The notes: generated from the letters alone by a model not told the origin. DNA of 64,000 nucleotides from DASUGC01 sp035606665 (GCA_035606665.1 DATNEY010000054.1:62001-126000); one strand, 5' to 3'. Counted from the first letter of the stretch, positions 16,358-25,192 are shown. Made by a program: numbers and translations.

Positions 16358-17094
16358 GTCAGCTCCTTGTCCGTCCTCTCCCGCTGCGCCCCGTCAGCCC
16401 GCACGACGGCCTCGAAGCGGCCGATCTTCTCCGTCTCGCCGAGATCGACGAAGCGCGTTGCCCGCACCATCTCGACCCGGGGGCGGCGCGTCAGGTAGAA
16501 CTGCATGGCGCCGGAGACGAAGAACTCGCCATTCGTCCTCAGACCGGCGGCAAACTGGGTCTCCAAGGCCCAAAGGAGATCGCGCGGATAACTGAAGTGA
16601 TAGATCCCGGCTACCGCGTCGCTCGAGATGGGCTCCTTCTCGCGGATCTCGGTAATCCAGCCGGCCGCTTCGGTGACAAAGCTCTTCGCCGGGTCGTCGG
16701 AGCGCACGGTGAGGATGGACCCGTCGATCGGCCGGCGGGACCAGCCCGGCCACTGGAAGGCGGAGTCGGCGAAGAAGTCGCAGTCGATGATCGCCACTTG
16801 ATCCGCGGCGGCGATGTGCGGCGCGGCGCAGTAGACGGTGTCGGCGGCACCGCGGAGATCGTGCTGCTGCTCGACAAGCGTCGCTTGCGGCCGCAGCCGC
16901 GCGAGCGCCGGTACCACCGCGTCGCGCTGCGACTCGTGGTAGACGACGACCAGGTCCTCCGGCTGGTGGTGGATGGACTCCAGCGCCCAGAGCAGCAACT
17001 CGCGCTGGGCCGCCAGCACCAGGCACTTCGGCAGGCCAGCGGCGCGGCCCTGCGTGCGCCGTCCCCGGCCCGCCACTGGCATCAGGATCTTCAT
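16354..17094 (-). CDS. Sugar-phosphate nucleotidyltransferase family protein
   Basis: 246 aa. N-terminal MKILMPVAGRGRRTQ and PKCLV match the NTP-transferase (RmlA/GlmU-like) nucleotide loop and conserved PK pair; AIIDCDFF carries the metal-binding Asp. Makes an NDP-activated sugar or similar (or CDP-alcohol, given the nearby kinase). ATG at 17094 was chosen because it begins the conserved loop; a longer frame to 17157 would overlap the glycosyltransferase. The stop overlaps the start of the dioxygenase fusion. Between a GT2 and a kinase, so probably supplies an activated unit for a surface glycan. Confidence 0.8.
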   Translation of the reverse strand: MKILMPVAGRGRRTQGRAAGLPKCLVLAAQRELLLWALESIHHQPEDLVVVYHESQRDAVVPALARLRPQATLVEQQHDLRGAADTVYCAAPHIAAADQVAIIDCDFFADSAFQWPGWSRRPIDGSILTVRSDDPAKSFVTEAAGWITEIREKEPISSDAVAGIYHFSYPRDLLWALETQFAAGLRTNGEFFVSGAMQFYLTRRPRVEMVRATRFVDLGETEKIGRFEAVVRADGAQRERTDKELT

Positions 17095-17110
17095 GGCGAG
17101 GACGCTGCGC

Positions 17111-17896
17111 TCAAGCCCCTCTCGCCGTGAGGGTCTGCTCGGTGAACCGCCCGCCAAGGTAGAAGTTGACGGTGTAGCGTTCGGTGCAGCCGTAAGGTAC
17201 GCCGTCGCCGAGCAGCCGCAGCGAGAGCTCGTCGTCCTCGCCGAGCCCCGCCGCCCGCTCCTCCTCGCTGTACTGGGTCTTGAAGAGGTACCGCAGGTGC
17301 TCGACGCGACGGAAGAAGAACTCGTTGGCGTCGAGCCCGAATGGCTTGCCGCCGACGCTCAGCCTGTCCGCCGCCAGGTTGGTGCCGGGTTGGTAGACCC
17401 CAAGTGCCGCAAGATCGCGGTACGTGCGCTCAGCCGTCGCCGCGTCCTTGTCCCACGGATGGAGCGGGTCGGTGTAGGGGCTGCCGTCGGGCAGCATGAG
17501 CTTTCGGAAGCACGAAGCGCCAGCGAGCCCCGGCTCGGCCTCCAGGAGCTGCACCAGCGACGAGACGTGATCCGGATCGATGGTGTTGTCGCTGTCGAGA
17601 TGCCCCACGTACTCGCCCGAGGCCGCGGCGATCCCGATGTTGCGCGCTCTGGCGATGCGCGCCGACAGGTACTCCGCGTGCGGGCTCCGCCAGTCGGGAG
17701 CGTGCAGCACCCGCACCTCGGGGTTGATCTCGCGCAGGCGCTTCTCGAGCGCGGGCAGCAGCGGACAGCGGTCGCCGACGATCAGATGCTCGATCGCCGG
17801 CCAGTCTTGTGCGGCGACCGAGGCGACGGCACGCAGGAGGGTCTCGGTCCTGCCGAAGGTCGGAGTGACAATCGTTACCAACGGCTGAGCTCTCAT
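17111..17896 (-). CDS. Family 2 glycosyltransferase
   Basis: 261 aa GT-A enzyme: opening VTIVTPTFGR, invariant Asp region ARARNIGIAAASG and metal-binding D101-S-D103 (HLDSDNTID). It has a downstream acceptor region with GEDDELSLRLL (ED motif). First gene of the leftward glycan block; ATG 17896 begins the fold, while a longer frame to 18082 has a low-complexity, unlikely N-terminus. No membrane segment, so it acts on the cytoplasmic side on a lipid- or sugar-nucleotide-linked acceptor that is not identified. Confidence 0.85.
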   Translation of the reverse strand: MRAQPLVTIVTPTFGRTETLLRAVASVAAQDWPAIEHLIVGDRCPLLPALEKRLREINPEVRVLHAPDWRSPHAEYLSARIARARNIGIAAASGEYVGHLDSDNTIDPDHVSSLVQLLEAEPGLAGASCFRKLMLPDGSPYTDPLHPWDKDAATAERTYRDLAALGVYQPGTNLAADRLSVGGKPFGLDANEFFFRRVEHLRYLFKTQYSEEERAAGLGEDDELSLRLLGDGVPYGCTERYTVNFYLGGRFTEQTLTARGA

Positions 17897-18260
17897 TGGA
17901 CCGAATGCGTGGAGCGCAGGCTCTTTTACGCTTCGGCCCGGGGGACTGTCAAGGCGCGCAGACGATGGACTACGACCAGGTGACCTCAGACTATCCGTGC
18001 GGCGGGTCTTTAGGGGCAAGTCACTGGGCCCGAGACTTCCGTCGCTAGTCATGACATGCCCACTCGATGGCTTCCTGCACACCTACATTGGCTCCGCGCT
18101 AATTGCGGACCAGTCCACACATCTCCGCATCGTCCCTTGGTCACATTCTTCGAAGCGCGCGCCATGTCTCCCGCGCACGTGGTGGGCCGCACGGCTAAAG
18201 TCGGCGTCGTTGGTGTCGTTTCTCAGCTACTGAGGGCTCTTCGGCTAGACTCCGGTGTCC
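17897..18260. other. Intergenic region, no gene seen
   Basis: Lies between the divergent GT2 gene (leftward) and a small rightward gene. Composition is less GC-biased than the coding neighbours and the frames present give low-complexity products. It presumably holds promoters for both sides, but I cannot define a -35/-10 pair, an operator or an RNA. Confidence 0.5.
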
Positions 18261-18683
18261 ATGTCTTCGCCTCGTCTCACGATCGCCTTCGCCATGTTCT
18301 GCCAGGAGTACGACCCAGAGCGGCCGACCGACCTGCGTCAGATGACGACCGGACTCGCCGGATGGAATGCCGAGGCGTGGCCGACGGTGGAGCTGACGCT
18401 CGCAATGGGACTCTGGAACGCGGGCGGCGCGGGGCAGGTGCGATGCAGATTGGGCATCCGCAGACCCGACGACGACGTTCAATACGTTGGCGAGGGCGAC
18501 ACGATGGTGAACGACCCCGGTGAGATGGTAATCCTGCCGCTCAAGTTCACGCTGACGCTGGATCGCCCTGGCACGTACTGGGCCGTCGCGGAATTCGATG
18601 GTGTGCCACTCGCAGAAGTGCCGTTCACGGTGACGCCGGATCCGCCGCCGACGGCTATGAGCCCGGGGCTCGTTTCCCCCTGA
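18261..18683 (+). CDS. Small conserved hypothetical, DUF6941-like
   Basis: 140 aa soluble protein. The layout, an opening beta strand (RLTIAFAMFCQEYD), a middle part listing attributes (VQYVGEGDTMV), then LKFTLTLDRPGTYWAVAEFD and VPLAEVPFTVTP, matches the single-domain DUF6941 family of unknown function, by memory and without a search. Start ATG 18261 (a GTG lies two codons upstream). No signal peptide. Its last codons overlap one arm of a perfect inverted repeat. It stands alone between two leftward operons. Confidence 0.6.
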   Translation: MSSPRLTIAFAMFCQEYDPERPTDLRQMTTGLAGWNAEAWPTVELTLAMGLWNAGGAGQVRCRLGIRRPDDDVQYVGEGDTMVNDPGEMVILPLKFTLTLDRPGTYWAVAEFDGVPLAEVPFTVTPDPPPTAMSPGLVSP

Positions 18684-18708
18684 CTCTTCGGAAACGAGCC
18701 CCGGGCTC
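18659..18708. terminator. 19-bp perfect inverted repeat between convergent genes
   Basis: Arms 18659-18677 and 18690-18708 are perfectly complementary (GAGCCCGGGGCTCGTTTCC) with a 12-base loop. The left arm includes the last codons and stop region of the rightward gene; the leftward methyltransferase stop is four bases beyond the right arm. Position suggests a bidirectional terminator. There is no T-tract on either side, so it may act as an RNA-stabilising or Rho-assisted structure. Confidence 0.65.
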
Positions 18709-18711
18709 GTA

Positions 18712-19209
18712 TCACCGCAGCAGATACAGCACCGCCATTCCTATCGCGAGACCGATCACCGCGCGGTACTCGCGGTTCGCGCGGACGCGCGCAAAGCTGA
18801 ACGCCCGTTCGACCGGCGGAGCCGCGCCGGTCTTGTACGCCGAGTACTCGCCCTTGAACTTCGCGTCGAGGGTCGCCTCCTCCGTGCGAATGGCGGCGGT
18901 CAGCGTCAGTCCCATGTAGGCCGCGACGATTACAGCGCACCACCAATTCCTCGCGGCGACGACAAACCCCAGCGCCATGATCGAAGAGCCGAGGTACAGC
19001 GGGTGACGCACGAAGCGGTACGGTCCGGACCGCGTGACCTCGCGCGATTTCTCGATGTGGCCCGCGGCCCAGATGCGCAGCGCCTCTCCCACGGCCGCAA
19101 TCGCAAAACCGAGGCACATGGACGTCTGCGTGGGCGCGGCCAGGTAGAACGCCGCAATGGCGAAGGCAAACCCAAGGGGAACACGCAGCCGCGCCAGTAC
19201 CTTCAGCAT
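18712..19209 (-). CDS. Isoprenylcysteine carboxyl methyltransferase-like membrane protein
   Basis: 165 aa membrane methyltransferase of the ICMT/PEMT-like group. Signature GPYRFVRHPLYLGS near 75-90 and the C-terminal acidic-pair region EEATLDAKFKGEYSAYK are typical; four to five hydrophobic helices are visible. Bacterial members methylate small or lipid acceptors, mostly unknown. ATG 19209 is two bases after the heptosyltransferase stop, so it ends the LPS operon and may modify an envelope lipid. A longer frame to 19317 would overlap the previous gene by over 100 bases. Confidence 0.8.
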   Translation of the reverse strand: MLKVLARLRVPLGFAFAIAAFYLAAPTQTSMCLGFAIAAVGEALRIWAAGHIEKSREVTRSGPYRFVRHPLYLGSSIMALGFVVAARNWWCAVIVAAYMGLTLTAAIRTEEATLDAKFKGEYSAYKTGAAPPVERAFSFARVRANREYRAVIGLAIGMAVLYLLR

Positions 19210-19211
19210 GT

Positions 19212-20288
19212 CTACCCCGGCAGCCGTTGCGCGATCGCGCCGGTCACCTGTTCGACTGTCACTCGTCCGAGGCACCACTCGCCCGGCCCGAGGCGGCACT
19301 GACGCTGGTAGTGGCACGGGCAGGATTCATAGAGAGAAACCGACACATCTGCCGTTTCCCATGGGCCATTTCTCATCGGGTTCGTCGGTCCGAAAATCGA
19401 GACGGTCGGCGTGCCCACCGCGGATGCGACGTGCAACGGACCCGTGTCGCCCGACACGAACAGCTTCGCGTGACGCGCGAGGGCCACGAGATCCTTGAGA
19501 CTGGTCGGCGGCGCCAGACGCGCCGCGCCGCCGGACGCACGCACGACATCCTCCGCGGCACCTTGCTCGCCCGGCCCCCACAGCACGACCGACGGCAGGC
19601 CTCGACTCTCCATCACCCATCGCGCGGCCGCACCGAACCGATCCGGAAGCCATCGCTTGTTCGGCCAGGCCGCGCCAGGATTGATCAGTACGAACGGGCG
19701 CGGGTCGCGCGCGACGAACTCCTCGACGATGGGAGAAGCGACGGCGCGAATCGGGAATTCGAGTTCCTCCCCTGTGCCGCCGGCCGCGGCCGCAAGGGCC
19801 AGATTCTTGCGCACGACGTGCCCGCCCTCTGCCACGTCGGCGCGTTCTGAATAGAACATCGTCGCGAGCGATTCACGTACGCCTGCGCGGTCGAAACCGA
19901 TGACTCGTGTCGCCGCCGATAGACGCGCAAGCGACGCGGACTTGACCAGCCCCTGGAAGTCGATCGCCATCGCGTAATGCCGCCGGCGCATCACGCGAAT
20001 GGCGTCGATCCAGGCGCCGGCGCCTCGTCTTTCGAGAACGACCAGCGAGGAGATCACCGGTACGAGTTCGAGAAACTCCCGGTGAGGCGCTTCGACCAGC
20101 CAGTCGATTTCAGAGTGGGGCCAGGCCCGTCGAATCGCGCTGACCGCGGGCAGCGTATGCACGAGGTCGCCCAGCGATCCAAGGCGGACGATCAATATGC
20201 GGGGGGACTTCGTCCCCGCCGCGCCCCCCTCACGCGCTCGCTCGCGGGGACCCCACTGCCCCGCTCCGGTCCCGCGGCTCACTCGCAT
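19212..20288 (-). CDS. LPS heptosyltransferase (GT9 family)
   Basis: Transfers heptose from ADP-heptose to the inner core of LPS. GT9 marks: RILIVRLGSLGDLVHTLPAV at the start of the fold, INPGAAWPNKRWLPD, and LFVSGDTGPLHVASAVGTPTVS with the conserved D-T-G-P. As annotated from ATG 20288 it is 358 aa, but residues 2-30 are Gly/Arg-rich and encoded by a REP-like GC-rich repeat, so the true start may be a TTG near 20195 at the fold itself. Follows rfaE2 with a ten-base overlap of the annotated start. WaaC-like by place; WaaC versus WaaQ cannot be settled by eye. Confidence 0.85.
   Translation of the reverse strand: MRVSRGTGAGQWGPRERAREGGAAGTKSPRILIVRLGSLGDLVHTLPAVSAIRRAWPHSEIDWLVEAPHREFLELVPVISSLVVLERRGAGAWIDAIRVMRRRHYAMAIDFQGLVKSASLARLSAATRVIGFDRAGVRESLATMFYSERADVAEGGHVVRKNLALAAAAGGTGEELEFPIRAVASPIVEEFVARDPRPFVLINPGAAWPNKRWLPDRFGAAARWVMESRGLPSVVLWGPGEQGAAEDVVRASGGAARLAPPTSLKDLVALARHAKLFVSGDTGPLHVASAVGTPTVSIFGPTNPMRNGPWETADVSVSLYESCPCHYQRQCRLGPGEWCLGRVTVEQVTGAIAQRLPG
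20244..20264. repeat. REP-like GC-rich palindromic repeat, copy A
   Basis: A 21-base element (on the reverse strand GCGGGGCAGTGGGGTCCCCGC) with GCGGGG/CCCCGC arms, matching 17 of 21 bases of a second copy at 26647-26667. Both copies are preceded by GTGAGCC and surrounded by GCGAGCG-type sequence. A second small hairpin (GGGGACTTCGTCCCC, about 20202-20216) lies beside it. Confidence 0.55.
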
Positions 20289-20764
20289 GGCTCGTTCGCA
20301 TTGCCCAGACGCTTGAGGAGCTCGCGCGTTGAGTGATCCTTGGGGTCGCCGACAATCGCAATCCGTCCGCCGTAGCCTCGAACCGTCTCGCGCTCGGGAA
20401 CCGTGTCGACCGTGTAGTCGGTGCCCTTGCAGTGGACGTCGGGCTTGATCTCGCGGAGCAGGCGGTCGACGGACGGCTCGCCAAACAAGACGACGTAGTC
20501 GACGCCACGCAGCGCGGCGACCATCTCGGCGCGTGCCGCTTCCGGCATGACCGGCCGATCCTGGCCCTTCAGCCCGCGAACGGACTCGTCGTTGTTGACG
20601 GCGACGACCAGCCGGTCGGCCTCGGCTGCGGCGCCCGTGAGGTAGCGAACGTGGCCGACATGCAGGATGTCGAAGCAGCCATTCGCGAAGGCGACGGATC
20701 GTCCCGCACGACGATCGTCTTCGACCAGCGCAGCGAGCTCTCGATCGGTGACCACGCGTCCCAT
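20279..20764 (-). CDS. rfaE2: D-glycero-beta-D-manno-heptose 1-phosphate adenylyltransferase (HldE C-terminal/RfaE2)
   Basis: 161 aa cytidylyltransferase-fold enzyme making ADP-heptose from heptose 1-phosphate and ATP. Clear motifs: FANGCFDILHVGHVRYL (the HxGH nucleotide motif), VVAVNNDESVRGLKG, RPVMPEAARAEM and PDVHCKGTDYTVDTVPE. Encoded separately from the kinase half (rfaE1, nine bases upstream), not as a bifunctional HldE. ATG 20764 lies nine bases after the rfaE1 stop. Part of the ADP-heptose block gmhB-rfaE1-rfaE2. Confidence 0.95.
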   Translation of the reverse strand: MGRVVTDRELAALVEDDRRAGRSVAFANGCFDILHVGHVRYLTGAAAEADRLVVAVNNDESVRGLKGQDRPVMPEAARAEMVAALRGVDYVVLFGEPSVDRLLREIKPDVHCKGTDYTVDTVPERETVRGYGGRIAIVGDPKDHSTRELLKRLGNANEPCE

Positions 20765-20772
20765 CGTTACGG

Positions 20773-21762
20773 TCAGTCTCCCCTGCGGACCGCGCCGATG
20801 AGCTCGTCGGCATCGACCGTCGCCGTACCGCGTTTCATGACGACGAGCCCGCCGGCGAAGTTGGCGAGGCGGGCGGCATCCACGAACGAACCGCCGGCCG
20901 CGAGCGCCAGGGCGAACGTCGCAATCACCGTGTCGCCCGCGCCCGTGACGTCCGCGATCTGATCCGACCCGACGATGGGAATGTGATTTGTCGGCCGATC
21001 CGGCTCGAACAGCGCCATGCCGCGGCTGCCTCGTGTGATGAGCACGGCCTTGCACTGCAGCTGCTTGAGCAGCGTCCGGCCCGCGCGCTCGAGCAGCGAA
21101 CCGCTCTCGCCAATCCTGAAGCCGACGAGCGCCTCGGCTTCCGATTCGTTCGGCGTGCACGCCGTCACGTCCGTGAACCCGGTGAGGTTGTAGCGGGAGT
21201 CGAGCACGACGACCGGCATCCGTCGCACGCGTGCGGCGGAGAGCGCGCGCTTCCAAGACGCCGGCGTGATGAGTCCCGCGCCGTAGTCAGACAGGATGAT
21301 CGCGTCCGACGAGCGCAATGCCTTGACCAGCGCGGTCTCCACCGCGCGGATCGCAGGCGTCGGCGTCGCGTCACCGGCCCGATCGATACGCACCACCTGC
21401 TGCTTGGCGGAGTGGACGCCCCCGGCGAGAATCCTCGTCTTGACCGGTGTCACGAGGCCCTTGATGCGTGCGATTCCCGACACGTTCGCGCGTTTGCCGA
21501 GCACCTGCACGAGGCGATCGCCGACCGAGTCCCGGCCCGCGATGCCGATCACGTTCACGCGCGCACCGAGAGCACTGGCATTGTTCGCGGCGTTACCGGC
21601 ACCACCCGGCACGATTTCGGTCGCGTCGTACTTGAGGATGAGTACCGGTGCCTCGCGCGAGACGCGATCGATCTGGCCGTAGATGAACTCGTCGGCCACG
21701 AGATCGCCCGCGACGGCAATCTTCACGCGCTTGAAGGCTTTGATCAGCGCTTCCAGTTTCAC
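20773..21762 (-). CDS. rfaE1: D-glycero-beta-D-manno-heptose-7-phosphate kinase (RfaE1)
   Basis: 329 aa PfkB/ribokinase-family kinase that forms heptose 1,7-bisphosphate. Family signs: AGDLVADEFIYGQIDRVSRE, VPGGAGNAANNASALGA, and the C-terminal catalytic DVTGAGDTVIATFALA with the anion hole and general-base Asp. Starts at a GTG overlapping the gmhB stop (GTGA), which is why the 13-codon longer frame was not used. Followed by rfaE2, the second half of the enzyme that is one fused protein in enterobacteria. Confidence 0.95.
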   Translation of the reverse strand: MKLEALIKAFKRVKIAVAGDLVADEFIYGQIDRVSREAPVLILKYDATEIVPGGAGNAANNASALGARVNVIGIAGRDSVGDRLVQVLGKRANVSGIARIKGLVTPVKTRILAGGVHSAKQQVVRIDRAGDATPTPAIRAVETALVKALRSSDAIILSDYGAGLITPASWKRALSAARVRRMPVVVLDSRYNLTGFTDVTACTPNESEAEALVGFRIGESGSLLERAGRTLLKQLQCKAVLITRGSRGMALFEPDRPTNHIPIVGSDQIADVTGAGDTVIATFALALAAGGSFVDAARLANFAGGLVVMKRGTATVDADELIGAVRRGD

Positions 21763-22346
21763 GCCCGCTCCTTCGGAAAACCGGCGTCCAGAAGAATCCA
21801 TGCCGCGGCCTCGGCCAGGGTCGGCGCGACGTGCGTCGCGCCGGGCACCGCACCGTCGCGCCGCCGCAGCTCCAACTCTCCGAAGCCGGTCCTGACGAGC
21901 ACGCCCTTGGCTCCGACGGCAGCGGCCAGCCCGACGTCGCCGATCTTGTCGCCCACGACGTAGGAACGCTCGAGGTCGATCGCAAAATCAGACGTCGCTT
22001 GGTGAATCATGCCCGGTTTGGGCTTGCGACAGTCGCAGTCCATACGCAACGCATCGATGACCGCGGTGGGATAGTGCGGGCAGTAGTACCAGCCATCGAC
22101 GCGGCCGCCCGCGGCCGCGATCGTTTCTGACATCTCGCGGTGCAGATCCTTCACGAACTGCTCCTCGTAAAAACCCAGGCCGACTCCGCCCTGATTCGTC
22201 GTCACGCACACGACGAATCCCGCGCGATTGAGCAGGCGGATGGCGTCAATCGTCCAGGAGAACCACTGCAGATCCTCGCGACGGCTCAGATACCCGACGT
22301 CCTGAATCATCGTCCCGTCACGATCGAGAAACACGGCTGGACGCAT
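21759..22346 (-). CDS. gmhB: D,D-heptose 1,7-bisphosphate phosphatase (GmhB)
   Basis: 195 aa HAD phosphatase removing the 7-phosphate. HAD motif I is AVFLDRDGTMI, motif II is VTTNQGGVGLG, and the zinc loop YYCPHYP...DCDCRKPKPGM has the GmhB Cys/His set; motif IV is YVVGDKIGDVG. ATG 22346 follows the heptosyltransferase stop by one base. Its stop overlaps rfaE1. Sits in the middle of the ADP-heptose genes. Confidence 0.95.
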   Translation of the reverse strand: MRPAVFLDRDGTMIQDVGYLSRREDLQWFSWTIDAIRLLNRAGFVVCVTTNQGGVGLGFYEEQFVKDLHREMSETIAAAGGRVDGWYYCPHYPTAVIDALRMDCDCRKPKPGMIHQATSDFAIDLERSYVVGDKIGDVGLAAAVGAKGVLVRTGFGELELRRRDGAVPGATHVAPTLAEAAAWILLDAGFPKERA

Positions 22347-22347
22347 G

Positions 22348-23376
22348 TCAGGCTCCGGAGGCGGCCAGGCGCGAGGCCGCTGCGTCGAAGACACGGCCCG
22401 CATCGATCCGCTTCATGCAGCGGTGGTCGATGGGACAGTCACGAAGCATGCAGGGCCGGCAGAACACGGATTCGGTAATAACGGCGTGGTTGCCGATCGG
22501 CCGGGTGGTCCGCTCGTCGGTCGGACCGAACACCGCCACAACCGGCCGCCCGAGCGCCGCGGCGACGTGCATGCCGCCGGAGTCGTTCGATACGCACGTG
22601 GCCGCTCGAGACAACAGCGCGACGAGCACGCCAAGACTCGTCTGCCCGGTGAGATCGAGCACGAACGGCGCCTCCTGCGGTGCTCGCTCGCGGAGCGAGG
22701 ATTCTATCGCACGGGCCGCCGACCGATCGCCCGCGGCACCGAGGACAAGACACCTTACCCCGCACTCCCGGACGAGGCGCGCGACGACTTCGGCCATCCG
22801 GCTCGCCGGCCACTGCTTCGCCTCTCCGTACGCCGCGCCCGGCATCACCGCAACGAAACGCGTGCCGGCCGGCCAGCGATGACGCCGCAGCAGATTATCG
22901 GCGGCCGCCAGGCTCGATTCCGACGGCGCGAGCGACGGCGCCGCGTCCTCGCAGTCGATCTCGAGCGCCCGAACGAGTTCGCGATAGTAGTCCGCCTGAT
23001 GCAGCGGGCCTTTCCCGGACGGACGGGCGATCGCGCGCGTCAGCAGCCATCCGCGGCTGGCGGCCCCGTATCCCCAACGCTCCGGAATGCCGGCGCGCTT
23101 CATCTGCCACGCCGATCGAAATGAGTTGGGAAACAGAATGCTCGTCTGAAAACTGCCGGCCGCGAGCGCTGTCGAGACGTCGCGGCTCTTTTCTGGAAGA
23201 GTCAGCACGGCGTCCTGACGGACCGGAGTGTTTTCCTGAAAGAGCGCCGCGACGGAAGCCGGCGCCGCCACCGTCAGGTGCGCGTCCGCGGAGGCCGCGC
23301 GGATGGCAGCCATCGCTGGAATGGCCATGACGGCGTCGCCCAGCCAGTTCGGCGCCCGAACCAGAAGCCGCGTCAT
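22348..23376 (-). CDS. waaF: LPS heptosyltransferase II-like (GT9)
   Basis: 342 aa GT9 enzyme adding a heptose to the LPS inner core. N-terminal LLVRAPNWLGDAVMAIPAM is the WaaF-type opening; MPGAAYGEAKQWPASRMAEV and CVSNDSGGMHVAAALGRPVVAVFGPTD carry the donor-binding signature. A Cys-rich tail CRPCMLRDCPIDHRCM is common in WaaF. ATG overlaps the acyltransferase stop as ATGA, so a longer frame to 23478 was rejected. WaaF versus WaaC is by resemblance. Confidence 0.9.
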   Translation of the reverse strand: MTRLLVRAPNWLGDAVMAIPAMAAIRAASADAHLTVAAPASVAALFQENTPVRQDAVLTLPEKSRDVSTALAAGSFQTSILFPNSFRSAWQMKRAGIPERWGYGAASRGWLLTRAIARPSGKGPLHQADYYRELVRALEIDCEDAAPSLAPSESSLAAADNLLRRHRWPAGTRFVAVMPGAAYGEAKQWPASRMAEVVARLVRECGVRCLVLGAAGDRSAARAIESSLRERAPQEAPFVLDLTGQTSLGVLVALLSRAATCVSNDSGGMHVAAALGRPVVAVFGPTDERTTRPIGNHAVITESVFCRPCMLRDCPIDHRCMKRIDAGRVFDAAASRLAASGA

Positions 23377-24278
23377 GCCGCGCCCTGCTCCTTCTCCGGC
23401 TCGGTCCGCCATCGGCGGTGCATCCACAACCACAGGTCCGGATGGCGCCGGACGTACATCTCGAGAACGTCCGTGCATTTCTGAGTGATCTCCCGCACAG
23501 GATCCTCTGACGTCGCCTTCGGCATCTCGACCGGATGCTCGTACACCATCCGGTAGCGGCCGCCCGGAAGCGGGAGAGCGAAGGCCGGAATCAGCGGGGC
23601 TCCCGTGCGGAGCGCCAACGTCGCCAGCACCGGCGCCGTCGCGGCCGGCCGGTCGAAAAAGTCCACCATGACGGCGTCCTCACCCTGCACGTGCTGGTCG
23701 GCGAGAATCGCCACGCCTTCGTTCTGTTCGAGCGCGCGCAGCACCCGTCGCAGCGCTCCTTGCTTGTAAATCACCTTGTTTCCCGTGCAGCAGCGGATCT
23801 GCTCCAGCAATTCGTGCAGGCGCGGATTGTCGAGTGGCCGGGCGAGCACTGAAATTGGCGGCAACGCCAGGGCGTGGGCCAGGCCTTGCAACTCCCAGTA
23901 TCCGAAGTGGCCCGTGAAGATCAGAGCGCCCTTGCCGGCGGACAACGCGGCACGCACGCGGTCCACGCCCTCGTATTCAACCCGCGCCAGCATCTGCTCG
24001 CGCGAGAGCCCGCTGAATCTCAGCACCGAGATCAGGAGTCTGCCGAAGTGCCCGAACGTGGCACGGGCGATCGCGCGGCACTCGGCCGCCGACTTCCGCG
24101 GAAACGCCGCGTGCAACTGGCGCTCCGCAATCCGCCGGTGGCGTCGATCGAAGAGGAAGAACAGGCGGCCCAGCAGGCTGCCCGTTCCAGTCGCCAGCGA
24201 TTCGGGCAGCGCGCGCACGATGGCGCGCACAATCGCCACGAGCCGGTACTCGAGCGCATGCCGCACACCAGCGGTCAC
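23373..24278 (-). CDS. lpxL: Lipid A late acyltransferase (LpxL/HtrB family)
   Basis: 301 aa membrane-bound acyltransferase adding a secondary acyl chain to Kdo-lipid A. Catalytic HX4E motif in TGHFGYWE near residue 135, followed by VLARPLDNPRL and the ILADQHVQGEDAVMVDFF block; C-terminal YVRRHPDLWLWMHRRW is typical. N-terminal helix 15-50 anchors it. The start is GTG overlapping the lpxK stop (GTGA). LpxL/M/P subtypes cannot be separated by eye. Confidence 0.92.
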   Translation of the reverse strand: MTAGVRHALEYRLVAIVRAIVRALPESLATGTGSLLGRLFFLFDRRHRRIAERQLHAAFPRKSAAECRAIARATFGHFGRLLISVLRFSGLSREQMLARVEYEGVDRVRAALSAGKGALIFTGHFGYWELQGLAHALALPPISVLARPLDNPRLHELLEQIRCCTGNKVIYKQGALRRVLRALEQNEGVAILADQHVQGEDAVMVDFFDRPAATAPVLATLALRTGAPLIPAFALPLPGGRYRMVYEHPVEMPKATSEDPVREITQKCTDVLEMYVRRHPDLWLWMHRRWRTEPEKEQGAA

Positions 24279-25177
24279 GCGCGGATCCCCTGGAGCCGCT
24301 CGGCACACCACCGATCGAACCCCTGCGCCGGATCGAAACCAACCGTCAGCGGCACGTAGGCGATGGGCACCGGCAAGGGACGGTATGGGAGAAGCCGGAC
24401 GGCATCCTTTTCCGTCGTCAGGACCGCCGACGCCCCGGACTCACGCATCGCAGAGGCAGCGGCGGCGACATCACGCAAAGAGAATTGATGGTGGTCCCGG
24501 AAGGTCAGGGACCGCAGGACTGTAAATCCAGCGGATTGAAGCGCTTGCGAAAACCGTTCAGGCCGGGCGATTGCCGCCAGCGCGACGACACTCGCGCCAG
24601 GCGCCGGAGCCGAGTTCCCGCGCTCAATCGGGGTGGGCCCGCCGAGCGTGCGGGTCATCGTGAACGCCGGCACGGGCAACGACGCACGATCTGCCGGGCT
24701 CATCTCCCCGTCGATCACGACGGCGCTGGCGCGCCGCAACGCGCCAGGCCCCTCACGCAACGGACCGAACGGCAGACGCCGGGCGCGCAGATCTTCAGCC
24801 GCAACGATCACCAGATCAACATCGCGCCTCATCGCGCGGTGCTGAAAACCATCGTCAAGCAGCAGGACCGTCGCTCTGAACGTCTGCGTTGCCATCGCTG
24901 CTGCGATGGCTCGCTGCTCGCACACCAGCACGATTGCGCCGGGAATGGATCGGGCAAGCATCAACGGTTCGTCACCTGATCGATCGAGATCGGCGAGGAG
25001 ATGCTCGCCGTCGCTTACCACGACTACGCCGTCTTCCACCTTCTGCCTGCCGTAGCCGCGCGTCAGGATGGCCGGCCGCTCGCCGTTCGCTACGAGCTTG
25101 CGAGCGAGGTATGCGACGAGGGGCGTCTTGCCGCGCCCACCCATCGCCAGGTTGCCGATGCTGACAACGGGAGGCAG
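24275..25177 (-). CDS. lpxK: Tetraacyldisaccharide 4'-kinase (LpxK), short N-terminus, non-ATG start
   Basis: Phosphorylates the 4' position of the lipid A disaccharide at the inner membrane. The P-loop GGRGKTP, the preceding VVSIGNLAM, RGYGR, DEPLMLA and the LLLDDGFQHR motif are all present. Only 16 codons separate the in-frame waaA stop from the first Met (25144), yet conserved VVSIGNL lies upstream of that Met. The likely start is CTG 25177 with AGAGGA four bases upstream, giving 300 aa. The usual N-terminal membrane-binding helix (about 40 residues) is therefore missing. Coupled to waaA upstream and lpxL downstream. Confidence 0.88.
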   Translation of the reverse strand: MPPVVSIGNLAMGGRGKTPLVAYLARKLVANGERPAILTRGYGRQKVEDGVVVVSDGEHLLADLDRSGDEPLMLARSIPGAIVLVCEQRAIAAAMATQTFRATVLLLDDGFQHRAMRRDVDLVIVAAEDLRARRLPFGPLREGPGALRRASAVVIDGEMSPADRASLPVPAFTMTRTLGGPTPIERGNSAPAPGASVVALAAIARPERFSQALQSAGFTVLRSLTFRDHHQFSLRDVAAAASAMRESGASAVLTTEKDAVRLLPYRPLPVPIAYVPLTVGFDPAQGFDRWCAERLQGIRA

Positions 25178-25192
25178 TGTGTCCTCTATCGC

